Below, one piece after another: positions 7,800 through 11,249 of a stretch of 11,249 nt of DNA (position 1 is the stretch's first letter; each line of letters begins with the position of its first letter). The translations under genes were made by a program, and so were the position numbers. Below the pieces are notes generated by a model. The model saw nothing but the letters and a program-made list of their open reading frames with translations, ran no database searches and was not told the DNA's origin. The stretch is from positions 1-11,249 of the forward strand of contig USHZ01000051.1 in NCBI GenBank assembly GCA_900554595.1. The letters are read 5' to 3'. This DNA comes from an uncultured Collinsella sp. Its GTDB lineage: Bacteria > Actinomycetota > Coriobacteriia > Coriobacteriales > Coriobacteriaceae.

Positions 7800-9035
7800 A
7801 TGAGCCGCAAACCGCGCATAGCCATATTCAGCGCCGACGCCAAGCTTGGCCATGAGGTCAAGGGTGCCACGCGTTACACGTTCCTCGCGACGCTTCTCGT
7901 GGAGCGTGGCTTCAATGTCGACTTTATCACGAGCGGCTTCCAGCACTGGGAGAAGCGCCAGCGTGATTTGGCGACGTTCGACACGAGCATGCACGCGTTC
8001 AACGTGAAGTTCATTGCCGAGCCGAGCTATCCCGCCAACATGTGCCCCCAGCGCATCTGGGCGCACCATGTGATGGCCAAGCGCGTGACGGCGTACTTCG
8101 ATGTGGACCACGACTACGACCTCATCTACTGCCAGATTCCGCCCAACGATGTGACGCTCGCCGTGGGACGGTCCGCGAAACGCTACGGCATCCCCTTCGT
8201 GGTCGACGTGAACGACCTGTGGCCTGAGGCCTTCCGTATCGCGCTCGACGTTCCGGTGCTGTCCGACATAGCCTTCGCTCCGTTCGAGCGCCAAGCTCGT
8301 CGCGCGTACGCGTTGGCGGACGCCGTGGTGGGTACGTCCGACGAGTACGCCGCCCGCCCTTTCCGCGACCGCGCCGAGGATATCCCCAAGCTCGTGGTGT
8401 ACGTGGGTAACGACCTCGAGGAGTTCGACGCGGGCGCCGCTGAGAACGTCGGCTCCGTGGAAAAGCCCGAGGGCGAGGTCTGGGTTACTTACGCGGGTAA
8501 TATCTCGGCACTATACGACTTGGAGACGCTCGTCGAGGCTGTGGCGATAGCTGCCAAGGCGCATCCCGAGCTCAGACTTAAGATTCTTGGCGATGGCCCC
8601 GAACGCGCATCCGTCGAGGCGGCGGTTGAGCGAACCGGGGCGCCTGCTGAGCTTTTGGGCTACATGCCGTACCGTGTCATGGCGGCTTGGCTCAAGGCGT
8701 CCGACATGGTGGTCAACTCGCTGGTCGCGAACGCGCCCCAGAGCGTGCCCACCAAGATAGGCGATTACCTGGCCTCGGGACGCCCCATGATTAACACGTC
8801 CATGAACGTTGAGTTTCGCGAGAAAGTCGTGCGTGACGGCTTTGGCGTGAATGTTGTGCCGGGTGACGCCGAGGGGCTCGCCAGGGTGATCTGCGAGCTT
8901 GTCGAGGACGAGGCGGGACGCGCGCGCATGGGTCGCGTGGCGCGCGAGCTCGCGGCGGCACAGTTCGACCGCCCGCATTCCTATGAGGCTACCGTCGACC
9001 TCATTCGAGGCCTGATCTCCGAGCGCACGAAGTAG
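7800..9035 (+). CDS. Family-4-like (GT-B) glycosyltransferase
   Basis: A 411-aa GT-B fold glycosyltransferase. The N-terminal acceptor domain begins RIAIFSADAKLGHEVKGATR and carries VVDVNDLWPEAF (134-145), a hallmark of WbuB/WcaI-like enzymes. The C-terminal donor domain has YAGNISALYDLETLVEA (231-247), LKILGDGPERA (260-270), LLGYMPY (285-291) and the nucleotide-sugar binding region VPTKIGDYLASGRPMI (316-331). AAGGGA at 7788-7793 sits six bases ahead of the ATG. It is the last intact gene of the operon (21 bases after its neighbour). Enzymes of this class often transfer an early or branching sugar to the lipid-linked chain; the exact donor (for example an N-acetylated sugar or rhamnose) cannot be read. 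No clear terminator follows. Confidence 0.88.
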   Translation: MSRKPRIAIFSADAKLGHEVKGATRYTFLATLLVERGFNVDFITSGFQHWEKRQRDLATFDTSMHAFNVKFIAEPSYPANMCPQRIWAHHVMAKRVTAYFDVDHDYDLIYCQIPPNDVTLAVGRSAKRYGIPFVVDVNDLWPEAFRIALDVPVLSDIAFAPFERQARRAYALADAVVGTSDEYAARPFRDRAEDIPKLVVYVGNDLEEFDAGAAENVGSVEKPEGEVWVTYAGNISALYDLETLVEAVAIAAKAHPELRLKILGDGPERASVEAAVERTGAPAELLGYMPYRVMAAWLKASDMVVNSLVANAPQSVPTKIGDYLASGRPMINTSMNVEFREKVVRDGFGVNVVPGDAEGLARVICELVEDEAGRARMGRVARELAAAQFDRPHSYEATVDLIRGLISERTK

Positions 9036-9061
9036 ATTGCCCCCGTGAGGCGTGCTCGTCC

Positions 9062-9067
9062 TATACT
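9062..9067 (+). promoter_or_regulatory. Possible -10 element ahead of the nucleoside hydrolase fragment
   Basis: TATACT matches five of six -10 bases. A TTGCCC at 9037-9042 is 19 bases upstream, which is long spacing. AGGAG at 9077-9081 follows, one base from a GTG that opens the fragment's frame. These may be leftover signals from a lost gene start. Confidence 0.25.
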
Positions 9068-9082
9068 CGGACTGATAGGAGA

Positions 9083-9433
9083 GTGCATGGTGTGTCGGGG
9101 TTGGGCGAGGCCGTGCTTGAGGGGGCGACCGACCGCAAGCTGTCCGATGAGCCGGCAATCGTGGAGATGGCCCGCTCTATTTCCGGGTTGCCCGACGATA
9201 CCAAGATGACGCTCGTTCCAACCGGTCCCTTGACGAACATCACGCTTTTCCCATGTACACACTCGGGGCGTGCCGATCGTATCGATCGCATCGTCCTCAT
9301 GGGCGGCACCACGGTTGGCGGAAACGCGACCGTGTACGCCGAGTTCAACATATGGGACGACCCCGAGGCTGCGCAGATTGTGGTCTCGAGCGGGCTACAC
9401 ATCGTTATGTGCCGCCTCGATGTGACCCAGAAT
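9083..9433 (+). pseudogene. Nucleoside hydrolase (IunH/Rih family) fragment, both ends missing
   Basis: Some 117 codons encode the central part of an inosine/uridine-preferring nucleoside hydrolase: HG.SGLG, TLVPTGPLTNI (43-53), RIVLMGG (69-75), AEFNIWDDPEAA (86-97) and HIVMCRLDVTQN (106-117). Family members are about 310 residues. The N-terminal DxDxxxDD calcium/ribose site and the C-terminal third with the catalytic His region are both absent. The retained core shows no stop or frameshift, so decay is recent or the fragment was moved as a block. The frame stays open beyond 9433, but the codons there are unrelated to the family. A purine/pyrimidine salvage gene has no obvious place in a polysaccharide locus, which supports the idea of rearranged debris. 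Confidence 0.8.
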
Positions 9434-9474
9434 TGCGGTTGCGGCTTTGCCTTCCCGCCATTCTGGGTCACATC
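9419..9474. repeat. 56-bp imperfect palindrome at the end of the nucleoside hydrolase fragment
   Basis: GATGTGACCCAGAAT (9419-9433) is repeated perfectly inverted at 9460-9474. The 26-base interior continues the fold: GCGG (9435-9438) pairs with CCGC (9455-9458), and GGC (9443-9445) with GCC (9449-9451) around TTT. The whole unit could extrude as one long hairpin. The left arm encodes DVTQN, the last codons that still match the nucleoside hydrolase family. No T-tract follows, so it is not an ordinary terminator. Confidence 0.85.
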
Positions 9475-9485
9475 CGGAGTACTGG

Positions 9486-9637
9486 TTATGAGACGCGCTC
9501 GACGAACTTCAGGTATTGCGTGCGGCGCCACTTGTCCATCGTGGCGGCGTAGAGGCTTTCGGTGTTGTCGAGCTCGTACCAAGCGCCGTCTGCGCCTACT
9601 CGTTGTAGCACGGCACGACGATGGAAATGCGCGGTAT
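9486..9637 (-). pseudogene. Glycosyltransferase remnant, start codon lost and interior deleted
   Basis: Directly downstream of the stop of the minus-strand gene at 9644, the reverse strand reads ATA-PRISIVVPCYNE and then TAG. That is the classic opening of a family-2 glycosyltransferase (PRISIVVPCYNE), with ATA where ATG is expected. In another frame it continues as VGADGAWYELDNTESLYAA and then TMDKWRRTQYLKFVERVS before a TAA at 9486-9488. The simplest reading is a gene whose first dozen codons were joined by a deletion to its last 35 or so. The tail itself I cannot assign to a family; its link to the same gene is inferred from order and strand. Confidence 0.6.
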
Positions 9638-9643
9638 GGCGGT

Positions 9644-10606
9644 TTACCTTGCGTTTGGGTTGTCGTTGCGATAGTCACCGAAGGCGTATTTGCTATATAC
9701 ATTGACTTCCCACTGCTTTTTTTCGACCTTTGCCACGGAGTCGAGGATAAAACCAGTCGCGAGACTTAAGCCACACAGGAACATAAACGATGCGGCGAGC
9801 AGGGCGGTTGGGAAGCGCGGAACAAGACCGGTCTGGAAATACTCGACAATGATGGGAATGCCCAGGGCAAGACCGATTATTGCAAACAGGAGCGCAACGA
9901 GGCTGAAGAATTTGAGCGGGCGGTAGTCCTTGAACAGCGTGCCGATCATGGCGACAACTTTGATGCCGTCGCTGACGGTGTTGAGTTTGGACTCGGAACC
10001 CTCGGGGCGGTCACGGTACTCAATAGGCACATCTTTGATGCGCCAGCGGTGGTCGACGGCATGGATGGAGAGCTCGGTTTCGATCTGAAAGCCCTCGGAA
10101 AGCACGGGGAACGTTTTGACAAAGGGTCGGCTCATGGCGCGATAGCCCGTCATGACGTCATCGAAGCTGTATCCGTAAATCCATTTGATCATGGCACGAA
10201 CCAGATTGTTGCCAAAGCCGTGGAAGGCGCGCTTGTTTTCCTCGGCGTAGGTGCCGTTGGACAGGCGATCGCCGACGGTCATATCGGCTGTACCATTAAG
10301 AATGGGCTCGCAGAGGGCTTTTGCCGCTTCGGCGGGGTAGGTGTCGTCGCCGTCGACCATGAGGTAGCAATCGGCGTCGATATCGCGGAACATCTGACGG
10401 CAGACATTGCCCTTTCCCTGTCGGGGCTCAAAGCGCACTGTGGCGCCGTGTTCCGTTGCGATGCGCGAGGTATCGTCTGACGAGTTGTTATCGTATACAT
10501 AGACCGTCGCCTGCGGAAGCTCGCGGTGGAAGTCGTCAATGACTTTGCCGATCGTGAGGGCTTCGTTGTAGCAGGGGATAATGACGGCAATAGATTCAGA
10601 ATTCAC
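9644..10606 (-). CDS. GtrB-like polyprenyl-phosphate sugar transferase (DPM1-type GT2 with two C-terminal membrane helices)
   Basis: A 320-aa protein. The GT-A domain opens SIAVIIPCYNEALTIGKVID (5-24) and has VYDNNSSDDTS (37-47), the metal-binding VDGDDTY (84-90), GDRLSNGTY (112-120), DVMTGYRAMSR (150-160) and SEGFQIETELSIHA (170-183). Two hydrophobic segments at about 233-256 and 266-289 anchor it in the membrane. This is the layout of enzymes that load a sugar from a nucleotide donor onto undecaprenyl phosphate (GtrB, GacI and relatives), so that it can be flipped and added to a polymer outside the cell. It starts with GTG, preceded by AAAGGAG at 10613-10619 with six bases spacing. No GtrA-type flippase is visible nearby. 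Only 26 of the first 40 codons end in G or C, unlike the operon to its left. Confidence 0.88.
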   Translation of the reverse strand: MNSESIAVIIPCYNEALTIGKVIDDFHRELPQATVYVYDNNSSDDTSRIATEHGATVRFEPRQGKGNVCRQMFRDIDADCYLMVDGDDTYPAEAAKALCEPILNGTADMTVGDRLSNGTYAEENKRAFHGFGNNLVRAMIKWIYGYSFDDVMTGYRAMSRPFVKTFPVLSEGFQIETELSIHAVDHRWRIKDVPIEYRDRPEGSESKLNTVSDGIKVVAMIGTLFKDYRPLKFFSLVALLFAIIGLALGIPIIVEYFQTGLVPRFPTALLAASFMFLCGLSLATGFILDSVAKVEKKQWEVNVYSKYAFGDYRNDNPNAR

Positions 10607-10636
10607 TCAATGCTCCTTTGATATTCAATCGTAGAA

Positions 10637-10642
10637 AGTATA
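10637..10642 (-). promoter_or_regulatory. -10 element of the GtrB-like transferase gene
   Basis: On the minus strand TATACT (five of six consensus bases) lies about 31 bases ahead of the GTG, leaving a short leader of about 25 bases that carries the strong AAAGGAG. A matching -35 is not evident. Confidence 0.4.
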
Positions 10643-10674
10643 GCCGTTTGGCCCTGGCATCCTGAGATGCAGCC

Positions 10675-10716
10675 GTCTTCCACAAGTCCGAGCGCAAATT
10701 CATCTTCTACATCTAA
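10675..10716 (+). pseudogene. Last codons of a second wzm permease gene
   Basis: Thirteen codons followed by TAA read VFHKSERKFIFYI. The C-terminus of the intact permease at 4017-4829 reads VFKKTEHKFILYV: eight of 13 identical, the rest mostly conservative. The stop is 12 bases ahead of a wzt start, as in the intact pair (nine bases). An in-frame TGA at 10663-10665 and lack of further similarity upstream mark the break. All the membrane-spanning part is missing, replaced by the minus-strand transferase and its promoter region. Confidence 0.75.
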
Positions 10717-10728
10717 AGGAATGCTGTG

Positions 10729-11249
10729 ATGACTGAATCTGTTGTTGATTACAACGAGCAGCCTCTGGCTGTCGAGGTCGACGCCACCACCATGATCTTT
10801 AACATGGCGTCTGACTCGCTGACCAGCCTCAAAGAATGTTTTATTAAGCTCGCTAAGCATGAGTTGTTCTTTGAGGAGTTTAGGGCGCTTAAGCACATCT
10901 CGTTTGATATTCACCGCGGTGAGGTCGTGGGCTTGGTCGGTACTAATGGTTCCGGCAAGTCCACGATGCTCAAGATTATCGCTGGTGTGCTCGAGCCTAG
11001 CGAGGGCAGCGTTAAGGTTCATGGTAACATTGCACCTCTGATTGAGCTTGGAGCTGGCTTTGATCCCGAGCTGACGGCACGCGAGAACATTTATTTGAAC
11101 GTTGCGCTAGTCGGCTATACCAAGGAATTTATCGATGCCGACTTTGATGGCATTATCGAGTTCGTTGAGCTGCAGAACTTTGTCGACATGCCGCTCAAGA
11201 ACTTCTCTTCGGGTATGGTTGCGCGCATTGCTTTTGCAATCGCCACCAT
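10729..11249 (+). CDS. wzt: Second polysaccharide ABC transporter ATPase, cut by the window end (partial)
   Basis: The first 173 codons of a Wzt-type ATPase run off the right edge. Visible are the long lead-in NMASDSLTSLKECFIKLAKH, Walker A GTNGSGKST, the GNIAPLIELGAGFDPELTAR block and the signature FSSGM. By hand alignment about 116 of 160 residues equal the ATPase at 4839-5594. Codon use differs strongly: 25 of the first 40 codons end in G or C here against 37 of 40 there, so it is not a recent duplication of that gene. AAAGGA at 10715-10720 is eight bases ahead of the ATG and overlaps the wzm remnant's stop. With its own permease reduced to a stub, it would have to partner another Wzm or be idle, unless a second permease lies beyond the window. 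Confidence 0.92.
   Translation, partial: MTESVVDYNEQPLAVEVDATTMIFNMASDSLTSLKECFIKLAKHELFFEEFRALKHISFDIHRGEVVGLVGTNGSGKSTMLKIIAGVLEPSEGSVKVHGNIAPLIELGAGFDPELTARENIYLNVALVGYTKEFIDADFDGIIEFVELQNFVDMPLKNFSSGMVARIAFAIAT

Noticed and set aside
7260..8294. Open frame of 344 codons on the minus strand
   Set aside because: It lies opposite two convincing glycosyltransferase genes and spans their junction; the composition is the typical antisense shadow.
9434..9769. Continuation of the nucleoside hydrolase frame for another 110 codons
   Set aside because: After codon 117 the translation loses all family similarity and reads through the palindrome and then antisense to the glycosyltransferase remnant and the gene at 9644.
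10721..10729. ATG CTG TGA mini-frame before the second wzt
   Set aside because: It encodes two residues and overlaps the spacing between the ribosome site and the true ATG; chance is the simplest explanation.

Overview
The window is GC-rich, gene-dense bacterial DNA carrying part of a surface-polysaccharide locus. The GC-ending codon use, the Wzm/Wzt export pair, the many family-2 glycosyltransferases and the dTDP-rhamnose gene end all fit a high-GC anaerobic actinomycete of the Coriobacteriia (Collinsella-like). That placement is an inference from gene style, not from a marker gene.

Layout. Bases 2-121 are the last codons of a dTDP-4-dehydrorhamnose reductase (rfbD/rmlD), closed by a perfect 15-bp terminator. 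Bases 163-435 hold no clear gene: there is a wobble-paired hairpin and an open stretch running in frame out of the next gene's stop. A 667-aa tandem-domain glycosyltransferase lies on the minus strand (436-2439). A divergent promoter region (2440-2671) separates it from a plus-strand family-2 glycosyltransferase (2672-3808). After a 208-bp spacer with an extended -10 promoter, a tight plus-strand operon runs from 4017 to 9035: ABC-2 permease (wzm), ABC ATPase (wzt), two family-2 glycosyltransferases and one family-4 (GT-B) glycosyltransferase.

Bases 9036-9643 are a scrapyard. A nucleoside hydrolase fragment (+) has lost both ends, a 56-bp palindrome sits exactly where its homology stops, and a glycosyltransferase remnant (-) has ATA where a start codon would be and an early stop. 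Beyond this the base composition drops. On the minus strand is a polyprenyl-phosphate sugar transferase with two C-terminal membrane helices (9644-10606). On the plus strand is a second wzt (10729 to the window end), preceded by only the last 13 or so codons of a second wzm.

How the genes fit together (inference). The rhamnose gene, Wzm/Wzt and a set of cytoplasmic transferases match an ABC-transporter-dependent pathway of the kind that makes rhamnose-rich wall polysaccharides: a chain is built on a lipid carrier in the cytoplasm, exported by Wzm/Wzt, and possibly decorated outside with sugars supplied by the GtrB-like enzyme at 9644-10606. The right-hand part looks like a second, older or foreign export module damaged by rearrangement, so the locus is a mosaic. 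I see no CRISPR array, tRNA, rRNA or intact insertion sequence.
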